A DNA stretch of 64,000 bases from Oidiodendron maius Zn (taxonomy: Eukaryota > Ascomycota > Leotiomycetes > Myxotrichaceae), in NCBI GenBank assembly GCA_000827325.1, contig KN832873.1:572245-636244 (forward strand). The letters are read 5' to 3'. The position numbers were made by a program, and so were the translations under genes. A model generated the notes under the pieces. The model was not told the DNA's origin. It worked only from the letters and a program-made list of their open reading frames with translations, and ran no database searches. The first letter of the stretch is position 1; each line of letters opens with the position of its first letter. Below, in pieces: positions 44,729 to 57,659 of the stretch.

Positions 44729-45253
44729 ATGGGACTTACAGAGCTTTTTAGAAGATTGGAATATCAATGTCATGAAAATGTCAGCGACCGACTTCAGCTG
44801 CTTTTCCCTGATCTATATTTAGCATATTTTGTGCCGCAATTTTTCGGATATACGATCCATGCGCCCAATCACCTTTCCCGACAAAGAGATGAATTGAAAA
44901 CAATGCAGGGAGATCAAGTTGAAGTCCAGAAAGCTAATAAACTTGCTTCTGACTCCAGAGAACAAACCCAAGCTGTCGAGAGACCTGCACGAGAGGAGCT
45001 GCAAAAACTAGGAATGGAAGAAGAGGAGCGGCCGGTAAGGAAAGAGCAAGAGCGGGTTGCATATGAGGAGCTGGAGAAAGCTGCAAGGGAGGAAGAAGAG
45101 ACACCAGCAATGGAAGGGAACATCAAAATTACCGTCTGTGCAGGAGATGAACAAACAGATAGATGCTCACCATGCTTGGCTGACGAAGCTGGCAGAAAGA
45201 GAGACCGTGCCGAGCGACTTTGTACAGGAAGAGCCTTGGCTAAAATGGTGTAA
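44729..45253 (+). CDS. Hypothetical coiled-coil protein divergent from the NLR gene
   Basis: A 174-codon frame starts 41 bp from the NLR start codon in the opposite direction. After about 50 ordinary residues it becomes a charged Glu/Lys/Arg-rich coiled coil (REELQKLGMEEEERPVRKE). In the last third an alternative frame (to 45281) is more protein-like: AHHAWLTKLAERE and DFVQEEPWLKWCNEAA. The true protein may therefore shift frame near 45120 by a lesion or small intron that I cannot place. Function unknown. A bidirectional promoter with the NLR gene is implied by the spacing. Confidence 0.4.
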   Translation: MGLTELFRRLEYQCHENVSDRLQLLFPDLYLAYFVPQFFGYTIHAPNHLSRQRDELKTMQGDQVEVQKANKLASDSREQTQAVERPAREELQKLGMEEEERPVRKEQERVAYEELEKAAREEEETPAMEGNIKITVCAGDEQTDRCSPCLADEAGRKRDRAERLCTGRALAKMV

Positions 45254-45703
45254 TGAAGCGGCCCGGAACAGGGGTCGATGAGCACCTCCGGTGGACGATA
45301 TCTGGATGGAGAGTTTGGAGCAAAGAGATGAGCCTAAGTAATTTGGTTATGGGAGGTGTAGAGACACCCGTTGTGCTGAGGCTGTTCGAAGGAAAAAGGA
45401 AAAAATGGGATGGAGCAATGAGATTTATAATAGATGTGAACGAGCAGACCAAAAGTTTTAATTGGGAAGGTATACATAATTGACTACATGATGCAGATCT
45501 CATTACTAGTGAATATGACATTGGTGAACACCACAACTTCACAGTTATCCTCTCTGCATCGCACTTTCCCATTTAGTACACTATTACTAAATTCATAATT
45601 CTATTTCGGGTTAGAATACCTTTTATCATCATGTCTAGATTTCTAAATTACCCATTTGAGTAAGAAGTAAAATTTCTAGGTTATAACCTCAATTTAATCT
45701 GAA
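45254..45703. other. Intergenic / possible end of the coiled-coil gene
   Basis: A plus-strand frame 45253-45483 (VVLRLFEGKRKKWDGAMRF) is protein-like and may belong to the gene before it. The rest is AT-rich 3' sequence of the transporter. Confidence 0.35.
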
Positions 45704-47298
45704 CTATTTAACATGCTCGTCTAAATATACCTCCTGCTTCACCTCTTTAATCATCTTTGTCATTTGCATCTTTTCCTCTTGCCCCTCAAACAGATACGTC
45801 AACTCTTCCAGTGTAGGGCCAGCTGTTTCCACAAAGAAGAAGTATACGACGAGGAAGATAATTGTCACCCACACGCAGTAATAAATGTAGAACCTCCACC
45901 CAATAGCTGCTAATCCGATAGGATTCACATATCCACCAAATATGGACGATACCTGAATCGTCAGAAGGACGAAAGCCCAAGTCTTGGCACGCATTTGATA
46001 GGTCACAACTTCCAAAGGATAAGTCACCACCAGGTTCGTCCAGGCTAAAGTGTAGAATGCTTGGAAGAAAAATATACATGCCAACACTAAACGACCAGCA
46101 GGGAGGGAGTTATGGACGAGATATCGCTGCGCAGCAATGGTCCAGACGATGAACGTTACGACTACCCCGCCCGAGCCAACGAGGAAGAAGGAACGGCGCT
46201 TAAACCGGTCGATGATGATAGTCACCGTGATAGCGACAATGTACTGCCAGAGAGTGACCATGCCGTTGACGAGGGTGATATCGTATTCCGTCTTCAAGCC
46301 AGTCTCTTTGAGAATTTGAGTGAGGTAATTCGAGACTAAAAGGTTACCAGAACTCTGGCTGAAGAGAGCGGTTGCAAAACAGAGACCGATCCGCTTTAGA
46401 TTTGGTACCGACGAGAAAAACTTCCTCCACGTCATGTTACTCTCGGCCTCCTTAGTGATCGCTTGTTGGATCTCAGCAAATTCGAGCTCGACCAGTTCCG
46501 AAGCGGGGTCGCATTCACCATGATACTTGATAAGAATGTCGCGGGCCTCTTGCAGGCGGCCTTTGGCGATCAGCCAACGAGGAGATTCAGGGCAGAAATA
46601 GATCAGACAAAACTGGTATGCTGAAGGAACAACCTGGATCAGAGTCGGAAGTCTCCATGACCACTGACTAGGAATGCGGTAGCATCCAAAGGTTGCCCAG
46701 GCTCCAATGACATAGCCAAGGACAATTGAAGTGTTGTAAAACGTGGTGATCTGCACACGTTCTTTGGGATGGCTCAGTTCGGTGACAAGAACGGGTGCGC
46801 CCATCTGGATGAGCCCAGAGCCGATGCCGAGGACAATCTTGCCGCCAATGTACATATTCAGTGACGTGGCGAAAAACTCGACTAGAACTCCAGTAATGAT
46901 AATAATGGATCCTAGCGCAGTGGGAATGCGGCGACCAAGCTTGTCGCCGATCCAGCTGAGGAAGAGGAATGGAATGACTCCCCCGATTGCATTGGAGGCG
47001 CCGAAAAACCCAAGCTTAGAGCCCGTAGGATGACCAAAGCGGTCTTGCCAGGACTGCAATACTTGCATCCCGTTGGTCATGGACTGGACATGATAGTCAG
47101 TCTATCGTGAAACGATAGCGAATGGGATAGACTTGGGATACATACTCCGTCAATACCCAGAGCAGCACTCGCCAGAAGCGATGAAGTGAGGAGGAAATAA
47201 AGTAAGATTCCATTCTTCCTTCGCCAGAATGGACGAATAGAGTCAAGGTCAATTGGCGAGGGGATACCCTCAGCGGTATGAGCTGCTGCAGGAGCCAT
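45704..47298 (-). CDS. MFS sugar transporter, lactose-permease-like
   Basis: Integral plasma-membrane H+/sugar symporter with about 12 transmembrane helices and 510 residues. Two exons, 47298-47146 and 47083-45704, in phase. Sugar-porter signatures: GDKLGRRIPTALG in the loop between helices 2 and 3, CPESPRWLIAKGR after helix 6, a central cytosolic loop, and DRFKRRSFFLVG before the second half. The C-terminal ETAGPTLEELTYLFEG is the fungal variant of the sugar-porter tail. General resemblance is to LAC12 and cellodextrin/disaccharide permeases. It is divergent from the GH1 beta-glucosidase at 47810 over a 511-bp promoter, an arrangement known for disaccharide uptake and intracellular hydrolysis. 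Confidence 0.9.
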
Positions 47299-49442
<2,144 letters not shown>

Positions 49443-49560
49443 CATATGTGATATGATAGATTGCACTGCATATTCGTTAATTTTTAGATGTTCACTCCTT
49501 GGGTATTCATGACATAGGCTAAATGGCTCAAATATTGTACAGCGAAATAATCAACTTCAA

Positions 49561-51560
49561 TTAGACAATCCAAGTATTACCACTCCGCAGGTCATCTGAC
49601 GCTTTAGAATCCAGCCTAGTAAGGAAATCTAGGAGGACATTAAAATCATTGCGTGCACGCGCTGAGAGCGGCGAGGTTTCACTACGATGAATTATCGCCA
49701 GCAAACTGGCTCCGATAAGCCGGATTTTTTCCACCTATTCTCCTATTAGCATGTTACTTGTTTCACTAAAGAATCATATTGAAAAATACTTACACATGGT
49801 TCACCGTTCACCTGCAACGACCAAAACGGAGCCTCGCGAATCACTCGTAGCATGTCGCGGGCAATCTCAGTCTTTCGTAGCAGAAGCATATCGGTATGCT
49901 CGACACCAGTAGCGAAGAATTCTAGATCTTCGAACTTCTGGGTGATGACCATCCTCAGGCAGTGTAGCGATACCTGCAGATTAGCACGTTGGATAATATA
50001 CTGCTTAAGCTGCGCATTCCCCTCGGAAAGGCCGGCAGCAAATGCATCCATTTGCAAATATGGCGGCAAATCGTCCAGACATGTCACGAAGCGAACGTAA
50101 AGCGAGTCTAATCTGCCTCGTTCCTCTGTAGTCAGATGCCGTCCGATAAGTGAGATATTCTTTTGATATTGCTGCAACCGTATCTCAAGGATCAAATCCG
50201 ATGCAGCTTGCCAGAGGCGCAGATTTGCGTTAAACCCGGCGACCAATCTCGTCCTAGCAACATCCAAGACCTCAGAACCGAGAGAAATATTCATCTCATC
50301 CTCGATACCGGTTGGATATTCCGTTGTGATTCCCGTTTCGAAAGAAAATTTGTGAATCGTAATGGGACGATTATTGAGTATTGCCGAGGACTTGTCGCCA
50401 ATGTACACGATCCAGAATGCCCGACGACGTAGTTCTGCCTCGACTGGGAGAAGACCTTTCAGCGATGATTCCTCGTGCAGCTGCATCGCTTGTGCTAATC
50501 GTGTGGCTTCACCGAAAATATGCCATGAAAATTTAGGCTTTCCTGCTGCGTGGAGACAGTTGGAGTGGAAGTATCGAATTGTGATTGAGTTTGCGTTTGG
50601 ATACTCCAGATCAGCCTCGAGATAGCTGCTTAGACAGCTGCGGGAAGCATGCAAGAATATCTCTGCGATAGTTTCTCTTTCTGGGAAGATGTCGTTGGGC
50701 AGGAGGAAAGCCGCCTCAGCGCAGACGGCGGTAATGAGCGTGAATGTAGAATTAGACCACAGCTCAGGATACTTCAGACTGTAATCTTCACCTAGGATGT
50801 TTCGCTCCGCTGAACTATCACCAGGGGTAAAGGCCGTTCCAACCTCTGGGATGGTGGCTGCGTCTGCATGTTGCGTAGGCCGGTTTATCTCAGTGGCCTG
50901 GGACACGAAGAAATCCAAGCCGTCGCGGAGACTGGGCTCATGAACTAATGGGATGAGGGGATAAAGATACTCAAAGAAGAGAGCAAAACACCTATTAGCC
51001 ATCCGCTCCAGGCTCATTGACGAATCTCGTAAACGCAATGCGCTCGAGAGGCTGTGCCATCGCCGCAAGGATGAGATTTCCCGTGTCGAAGCTGACACCG
51101 AGATAGAGGCGTGCGGAGAGAGAGCTGGATCGAGAGCCAACACTTGATTCCAGGTAGTAGGACTCGTCAAATGCAAGCTGGGTGTCTCTAGAGATGGCGA
51201 AGCCCTAGAAGGCTCCACTGGTACCGTTGCAGGCTGGTCGGAGATCTGCAGCGCACTTGTCGTAGTATCATTACTTAGAGACGGATCAATTGTATTGAGC
51301 ATAGACCGTCGGACCTTTGGTCCTCTGCGACCTAAGGGCAACTCGAATTTGCATTGTTTGCCCGAGATCTGACAGTTAGAGCAGATAGAGTCATTGAAAT
51401 CGCACTGCTAACAATTAGTTGATTCCAAGCTCAAACATCACATTTTCCCATAGTTGTGCTCTACCTTTGCTTTCCTTAGCCGACATCGATCACATGCTCT
51501 TCTAGAAGGACGACGATGAGAAGCTATAGGAGTGGAGGTGTTAACGCTCTCTGTTGCCAT
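49561..51560 (-). CDS. Zn2Cys6 transcription factor, likely local regulator of the sugar cluster, three exons
   Basis: About 626 residues. Exons on the minus strand: 51560-51465, 51404-49794, 49734-49561, in phase. The cluster is split by intron 1: ACDRCRLRKAK in exon 1, then CDFNDSICSNC and the final Cys in exon 2, with an Arg-rich lead (SHRRPSRRA). The middle domain follows the fungal_trans pattern: CFALFFEYLYPLIPLVHEP, FLHASRSCLSSYL, FSWHIFGEATRLAQAMQLH and RRRAFWIVYIGDKSSAILN. It lies between the GH1 gene and the possible endo-glucanase, divergent from the latter. It is thus placed like the pathway activators of fungal oligosaccharide clusters (for example, cellobiose- or lactose-responsive ones); this role is inferred from position. 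Confidence 0.88.
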
Positions 51561-51943
51561 CGACTCTAATCGTGCAAATGGGGAGAATCTATGAGCTGAC
51601 GGGGAAATGGCGGAGGTTCCGGGGATTTATGACTGTTGCTAATTTGCCGCCTTTCGGCCCTTAAACAGGTTGTGGGGATACAGAGCAGTAGCATTCCCCC
51701 GAAGGTCAGATAGCGGAGAAGCGCGGGAACTGTGGAGCCCCGCACAACTCAATCCGGCCGAAATAACCCAGAAAATCGAGGGGGGGAAGGTGATACGCCC
51801 TCCGTAATAGCCATGCTTATTTCAAGCTTTGAGTCGTGGTTAGAGGCACATAAATAAAGGCAGAATGGCCATTGTCGCATTAGAGTTAATTAATTTCCTT
51901 TGCAAGTTGAGATCGTTCGTCCTTCCCAGTTCCCTCGTACATT
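51561..51943. promoter_or_regulatory. Divergent promoter with CGGCCG site
   Basis: 383 bp between the regulator and the secreted enzyme. It carries CGGCCG (51755-51760) and a CCG-N12-CGG pair just upstream (about 51699-51716). Both forms are potential Zn2Cys6 sites. The same CGGCCG word occurs twice before the secreted GH1-like gene at 55818. Confidence 0.45.
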
Positions 51944-53974
51944 ATGAGAATCAACCCGGCGTCTTTGTTTGCTCTGGCCGGAGCTGCAACGGTCAGCGCT
52001 CTCCCCGCACAGAACCAAGGTGATAGTGGTGGTAGCGATAATCCTTCTTGTCGTTTCGTATTTGAATGGTCGCAAGAAATGGTCCTTAACAATCCAGATG
52101 GATTTATCAATGATCTATTGTATTGGGAGGGGCAGTTTCATCAGAATAACGTCTCGTACAATACTGAGAATGGCATGTCATATGATGGAACTCAGCTCGA
52201 CTGGGTTACTGGTCAGAGAACTGAAAAGCACACATTCAGTGCAGCTAGCAAGGAGGCACGTCGAGATTGAACCGAGCTATCGATTGGTTTCGTAGCTGAT
52301 TCGAGAAGTATAGGCCCTTCAGATAATGCTCTACACCCATGCCATCGCAGGCTCAGCGCAAGCTGCACGATTCTTGACTCCCAATCACCCAGAGGCTGCT
52401 CCAGACTTTGTAGTTTCTATCCTGGAGTTGAAGCTTCAAACCTATCTCCAGTTCAATGAGAGCTACCCTGGCTTCGGAGGATTTCTGCCCTGGTTCACGT
52501 CCAGTACGCAAACGATTTCGCCCGTTTGGAACTGGGTCAATCAGGTGCCTGGATTAGACAATGGGTTATTACATCTGTCCCAACCTCGTATTCAAGATTG
52601 CCGAACTGATAATTCTACTTAGAGAGCTGCTCTGGGCCGTCTATGGATGTATTCAGGCCCTTGAGAACACTGGAAACTCGAGGTACCTCCAGCTCGCTAA
52701 GGCCTGGCAGAACTGGCTAGATTACGCTAAATCTAATGTTGCCAAGGTGAGAACACTTTCTCCCAGTCTTCGGGATAATTAAACATCTCATCAAATGCTT
52801 TCCAGGTATTTTACCAGGGTGACGGCCATGTGTGTTCGGTCACCAATATTGGAAATCAGACCTGGACGACCATTGATCCTCGTCAGACCTACCAATGTCA
52901 AGATAATGGCTATCTCGATGACCCTTACGAAGGCGAGCTGTTTACTTTCTTCGTCCAATTCTTTGGCGGTCTCTCGGACGAGGACATCAACCAAATTTGG
53001 CAGGCCAAAGCACCTCAATTGGTGAAAAAGGAATACCATATGGGCAATGTCGGACCTATTACCGTCCAAGAAGGTGCGATAGATTTTTTTAATTCTATTA
53101 ACAGCCTCGCTCACCTTGCGCAGGGTACTGGTTCTCCAGCCATGAAACATGGAAGGTCATGGAGTTGCCATACTATGACGTCGACCTCATCAGGTGAGGT
53201 TCGATCAGGGGATTAACTTTAACATTCCACTAACTTTTACTCTAGTCGCCTTTACGAAAATGCAGAACGAGTCCGTACTTGCAACTCTGTCGTGACCAAG
53301 GTTCCCGGCATGTTCGCTTCCGTCAACAATTCAACCGACCCGGCTACCAACGAGATTATCAGTTACATCTCTAACGCAGGTATTCCTTCTGTCTCGAACC
53401 AGACATCCCAATACCTCCAGGTCATCACTCCGTACAGTACCTTCCCGACAATTCTATTTAACAAGCCCGTCGGCTTGGCATGGCTGAGGAATATGCTTTT
53501 AGGCAAGAAGATGCAGAGTGAGTTATTTGAGCCTATCATTTTCTGAAAATCAAACCACATCATATGAGATATGCATGCATCTTCTCTTTCTAGTTACCAA
53601 TATTAACTAAAATCACCCAAAGACCTGTACGGCAGCACAGAATCTACTCGGATTGATGGCACTCTCGTCTCTGCTCTTGTAACGTGGGACAGCAAGGTAT
53701 CCACCGTCAATGCTATCTTAGGCGGTGTCACGCAATGGGTTCGTCAGAAGATGCAGGCCGATGGCATCTACGAAGAGTTTATTCAATACGCCACGGTATG
53801 CCTTTATGTTATAACACCTACAGCTATATCGTATATCTGAATGCTAACAATTTTTACAAATAGAGAGCATACTCGAGTGTCTTTACGGAGCTACAAGGTG
53901 AAAACGTTGACTTCTGCCTTCCGGATGAGGGTATCACCGATGCCAACTTGGAGGACTTTACGTGGTGCAATTAA
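51944..53974 (+). CDS. Secreted (alpha/alpha)6-type protein, possible GH162-like endo-beta-1,2-glucanase, eight exons
   Basis: About 523 residues. The signal peptide MRINPASLFALAGAATVSA ends near AlaLeuPro. Exons: 51944-52255, 52323-52564, 52623-52746, 52806-53073, 53124-53193, 53246-53517, 53623-53795, 53864-53974; phases agree throughout. Intron 1 appears to be GC-AG. Several Asn-X-Ser/Thr sites fit secretion. Conserved-looking blocks are NGMSYDGTQLDW, LQFNESYPGFGGFLPW, YLDDPYEGELFTFF, YWFSSHETWKVMELPYYDVD and STESTRIDGT. The acid-rich DDPYEGEL (residues 264-271) and the Asp of TRIDGT (about 441) are the sort of catalytic acids I associate with fungal endo-beta-1,2-glucanases. I have not verified this. 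The context (transporter, GH1 pair, regulator) supports a polysaccharide-cleaving role. Confidence 0.6.
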
Positions 53975-54056
53975 ACCGCGTCGTTGAATGATACCAGAGA
54001 AAGGAGGGGCTTAGCGCGAGAGAAATAAAGCACCAGATCGTACTTGAAATAGTTTC

Positions 54057-54330
54057 TGTTGACTAGGTCCTAGGGCTTCGGGCACATTTACTCATACTAC
54101 ACATCTGCCTATTAGGCTGCCTACTGGTGCCTATAAGGTGACCAGGTGGGAGCCTATTTGGTGACTCAATTGAGTGTATAGTGTTGAGCATAAAAGGCTC
54201 TAGTTCTCCTGAATCTCTTCTTACTTTAGTTGTCTCTGCATCACTTAATATAACACTGAGTTTCACCTTGATTCCTGACTACGACCTGTGCACCTATATT
54301 GCCTCAGTTCAAGAGTTTCTAACCTCGAAA
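54057..54330. mobile_element. Possible solo LTR, fossil
   Basis: Starts TGTTGACTAGG and carries a TATA-like CATAAAAGG followed by a pyrimidine-rich stretch typical of an LTR start site. No element body is seen on either side. Family uncertain (Copia-like by its ends); old. The 3' boundary and target duplication cannot be fixed. Confidence 0.3.
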
Positions 54331-55604
54331 TGTACTGTACAATTTAAAACTTAGTAAAACCCCTCGTCGTCTATACCAAAATAATATAATCAGCATGATT
54401 TGCCTATTCCACGCTAAAAAAAAAATTCATTTTAAAAAGAGGCCCCTTTCGTTTTGCTAGAATGCACTACTTACTTATTTGCCGTCCCGTTTTATGAGAA
54501 GAGGCAATAATTCTAAAATCCTCATTAGCAAGTCGTAGAGATCATAAATCTATGCAAAAGACCTGGCAGGTAATTCTACCACGCAATTCTATTTCAACGT
54601 GGTCTCAGCAGTACAACTCCCCCCGTTAGCCCTGTAACTTAGGAATTTGTTCAAGTTCGTCCAACCCGATTAAGGACGGAGTCAATAAAACTTCTCTGTT
54701 GATTATTTTTCATGTATGATTTTCCATGGGAGGATTCGACATTTCCGCTAATTCGCCGATAAGGGCGGTCAGGTAATAAGAGTCGAGACCGAATCTTCCG
54801 GACTTCGCACTTGCCGTCAAGAAAAGCAACATAAAAGATTCTATAAATTTTCTTACTATGTATTGTTCTTAGTACATCAAAATGAGCAAACATGTCTATA
54901 TATTCTCCAATAGTGTGTTATTCCATCGTCACGTTGCCGACATTCCACGTTGAACTACGGCAAAATCTGGCGATCGCTTCCAGGTCCACAATAAACCCCG
55001 CAATTGCGAAGAATATACCCCTCTTCCTCTCTGCGGGGAAAATGGAATAGGTTGCCGCATCGCAGCTCTCAATTGGTTCGTAGATGTTGCTAAAGTCTAG
55101 AAACCGGGTTAGAAACAAAATTCCAGTTTTAGGGAAGACGTCGGCCCGACGAGCATAATTTGCCACCGGGATAACCTGGGCATGTCAGCCACGGAGAATT
55201 ATTTCTGGGCAGTATCAGGAGATTCAAATGTAAGAGTATACACTTGCTAAGATTCCCTTAATTGAAGGGAATTATCCACAACGTATACGACATAGGATCG
55301 GGGTAAAGGGAAGCAGTATTAGGATTAGCCGTCTGAGAGAGATTAAGCTTATATATGCACTTTAGATATATTAATTTACCTGTTCTTTCAGGTACCAGGT
55401 ACTAGCATGCCCGACATCCCACTTACTACCTCCTAAGTAATAGCAGGAACTGAATAACTCGAAGATCTCTATACGGTGCCAATATATTACTGTACTGTAC
55501 AGTACCGAACTTCCTTGAGTTTTCTGTCCGGTCTCATGCTCCATGTAGTCAGACAGACACCTAGTTGCGGGATATTTTTCACCATTTGAATTCATAACCC
55601 CTAG

Positions 55605-55650
55605 ACCTCTCGGCGGCCGGTTGAATTCAAGGAAATGCGGCCGTTTCCCC
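55605..55650. promoter_or_regulatory. Paired CGGCCG palindromes upstream of secreted GH1-like gene
   Basis: CGGCCG occurs at 55614-55619 and 55638-55643, 24 bp apart and about 180 bp before the start codon. The same hexamer is in the promoter of the regulator/endo-glucanase pair. Candidate binding sites for the local Zn2Cys6 protein. Confidence 0.4.
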
Positions 55651-55817
55651 TAAGCTGGGATACTCGTCGAAAGGTAGTGATCGCCATCGGATGCGCCGAT
55701 AAACCATATCGCACTGCAGGGAAAGCTCACTCCATGTGGGGTATATAATCACAGCAACTCCAGCTGTGTAGCCAGCTTCTCGCTATTTGAACTCATCTGT
55801 CGTCTCTGTTGATAGCT

Positions 55818-57659
55818 ATGCAATTCAAACTTAGTACAAGCGCAGCTATTGCTGCTGCGTGGGCTCCAGTGCTAGCCAGCGCTCTCGCACCCAGCCTGGC
55901 AGCCAAACCTCCAGCAGAACCAATATATCGCCGGGAGGAAGGCAATAATCAGGGTAGCTACACATTTTCGCAAATGACGACAGTGCGTTATGCAACACCT
56001 CTATCGAGTTCACCGCCGGTCACCACCTATATGCCTTCAGCATCCATGAAAGCTATCATGCCTTCAGGGGTCCACACAACCACATGGGCCAAGAACTCCA
56101 ATGCCTCTGACTGGAAGAATCCTTATGGGCAAGCCGAATGGAATCGTCGCTGGGCCCCATTTATGCCCAATGTAACGATCTCAACAGCGAGCATATCGAC
56201 TACAGTGCAGCCAACACCGGTGCCGTCCACTTCCTTAATCTTGCCTCCGGATTCTGGGTTCTCATACAGCAACGAAAATGCGAAAAATCTTGACTTTCCT
56301 AAAGGCTTTATCTTTGGCGCTGCTTCATCAGCGAATCAAATCGAAGGTGCAATTCAGGACGAGGGACGTACGCCAAGTGTCCTGGACTATTTCAACCTCG
56401 ACTCAGCAAATGCCCCGGACTATATTGCAAGCTGGAACTATTACCTATACAAAGAAGATATTGCCCGATTAGCTGCCTTGGGAGTCCCATATTACTCCTT
56501 CTCTATCTCATGGACTCGCATCCTCCCATTCGCTGGTACTGGAACTCCTGTTAACCAGGAAGGCATCGACCATTACAACGACGTGATTAACACCTGTCTC
56601 GAGTACGGTGTCAAACCAATGGTGACAATGGTGCACGCCGATGAGCCGTACGAATTCGTCATGGATGGCGGCAATGTTCAGCGTGCATATCTTTCATTGA
56701 ATTCTGGCGCAGCAAATGTGACCTTCGTTGACTCCTTCGTCTATTATGCCCGGATCTTGCTCGCTCACTATGGAGACCGCGTGCCAATCTGGATTACAAT
56801 TAACGAGCCGTATTATGAATCCGGAAATCTGCTGGGGATGTACAACTTCATTGAAGCCCACAACCAAGTTTATGACCTGTACAAATCAATGGGCGGCCGA
56901 GGAATGGTCTCATATAAGAATGCTGATAATTTCGGCGTCCCGCTAGATCCAAAGAATCAATCGGACATCGACGCGGCTAACCGCTATCAAGACTACTTGC
57001 TTGGAATCATGTCAAATCCAACTTGGCTTGGTAAAGACGTGCCAGAGAGCGTTACGTCTACTTGCACAAATGAATCCCACCCATTGACAGCCGCGCAGCT
57101 GGCACGGTACAAGGGAAAGTCTGATTTCTACGCCATCGATCCCTATACAGCTGCATTCATCACTCAGCCGCCGGGTGGGATCGAGGCATGCGCTAAAGAT
57201 CCGTCGAATCCGCTGTGGCCTAGCTGCACCGTATCCCTCTCAATCAGTGATAATAACTGGGAGATAGGCTTTTACTCTAACGATTACCCGTATATGACCC
57301 CGACGTATTTCCGCGCCTTTATGAACTATATATGGGACACCTACCGTCCGCCAGCAATCATGGTCACTGAATTCGGGTTTCCTGTGTGGATGGAGGCAGA
57401 AGCGCCGCTGGCATCCCAGCAAAACGACCTGCCGCGGTCTCTCTATTACGAGGCATATCTGACGGAGATCTTGAATTGCATCCATGAAGATAGTGTGAAC
57501 ATAATCGGGGCGGTTGGATGGAGTATGCTTGATAATTGGGAATTCGGGACGTACGATCAGCATTTTGGCATGCAGGTTGTGAATCAGACGACGCTCGAGA
57601 GGACATATAAGCGCTCGTTCTTTGACTTTGTTAACTTCTTTCACTCTCATGGATTATAG
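55818..57659 (+). CDS. Secreted GH1-like beta-glycosidase, intronless, with N-terminal extension
   Basis: 613 residues from the ATG at 55818 (the frame begins with TTG nine bases earlier). The signal peptide is MQFKLSTSAAIAAAWAPVLA; a Ser/Thr/Pro-rich extension of about 130 residues follows, probably O-glycosylated. The GH1 barrel starts at GFIFGAASSANQIEGA. The acid/base Glu is in WITINEPYYE. The nucleophile motif is VTEFGFPV, where most GH1 enzymes have TENG, so the catalytic Glu is kept but its neighbour is changed. A late WSMLDNWEFGTYDQHFG is the aglycone-side block. It should act outside the cell on oligosaccharides. With the intracellular GH1 at 47810, the cluster has one enzyme on each side of the membrane. 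Confidence 0.9.
   Translation: MQFKLSTSAAIAAAWAPVLASALAPSLAAKPPAEPIYRREEGNNQGSYTFSQMTTVRYATPLSSSPPVTTYMPSASMKAIMPSGVHTTTWAKNSNASDWKNPYGQAEWNRRWAPFMPNVTISTASISTTVQPTPVPSTSLILPPDSGFSYSNENAKNLDFPKGFIFGAASSANQIEGAIQDEGRTPSVLDYFNLDSANAPDYIASWNYYLYKEDIARLAALGVPYYSFSISWTRILPFAGTGTPVNQEGIDHYNDVINTCLEYGVKPMVTMVHADEPYEFVMDGGNVQRAYLSLNSGAANVTFVDSFVYYARILLAHYGDRVPIWITINEPYYESGNLLGMYNFIEAHNQVYDLYKSMGGRGMVSYKNADNFGVPLDPKNQSDIDAANRYQDYLLGIMSNPTWLGKDVPESVTSTCTNESHPLTAAQLARYKGKSDFYAIDPYTAAFITQPPGGIEACAKDPSNPLWPSCTVSLSISDNNWEIGFYSNDYPYMTPTYFRAFMNYIWDTYRPPAIMVTEFGFPVWMEAEAPLASQQNDLPRSLYYEAYLTEILNCIHEDSVNIIGAVGWSMLDNWEFGTYDQHFGMQVVNQTTLERTYKRSFFDFVNFFHSHGL

Larger units (their letters stand above)
53975..55817. 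other. Intergenic 1.8 kb, no host gene recognised
   Basis: After a possible old LTR (listed separately) the interval is AT-rich with small frames that lack any recognisable motif. The final 200 bp form the promoter of the gene at 55818, with a TATA-like GTATATAATC at about 55740. Confidence 0.45.
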
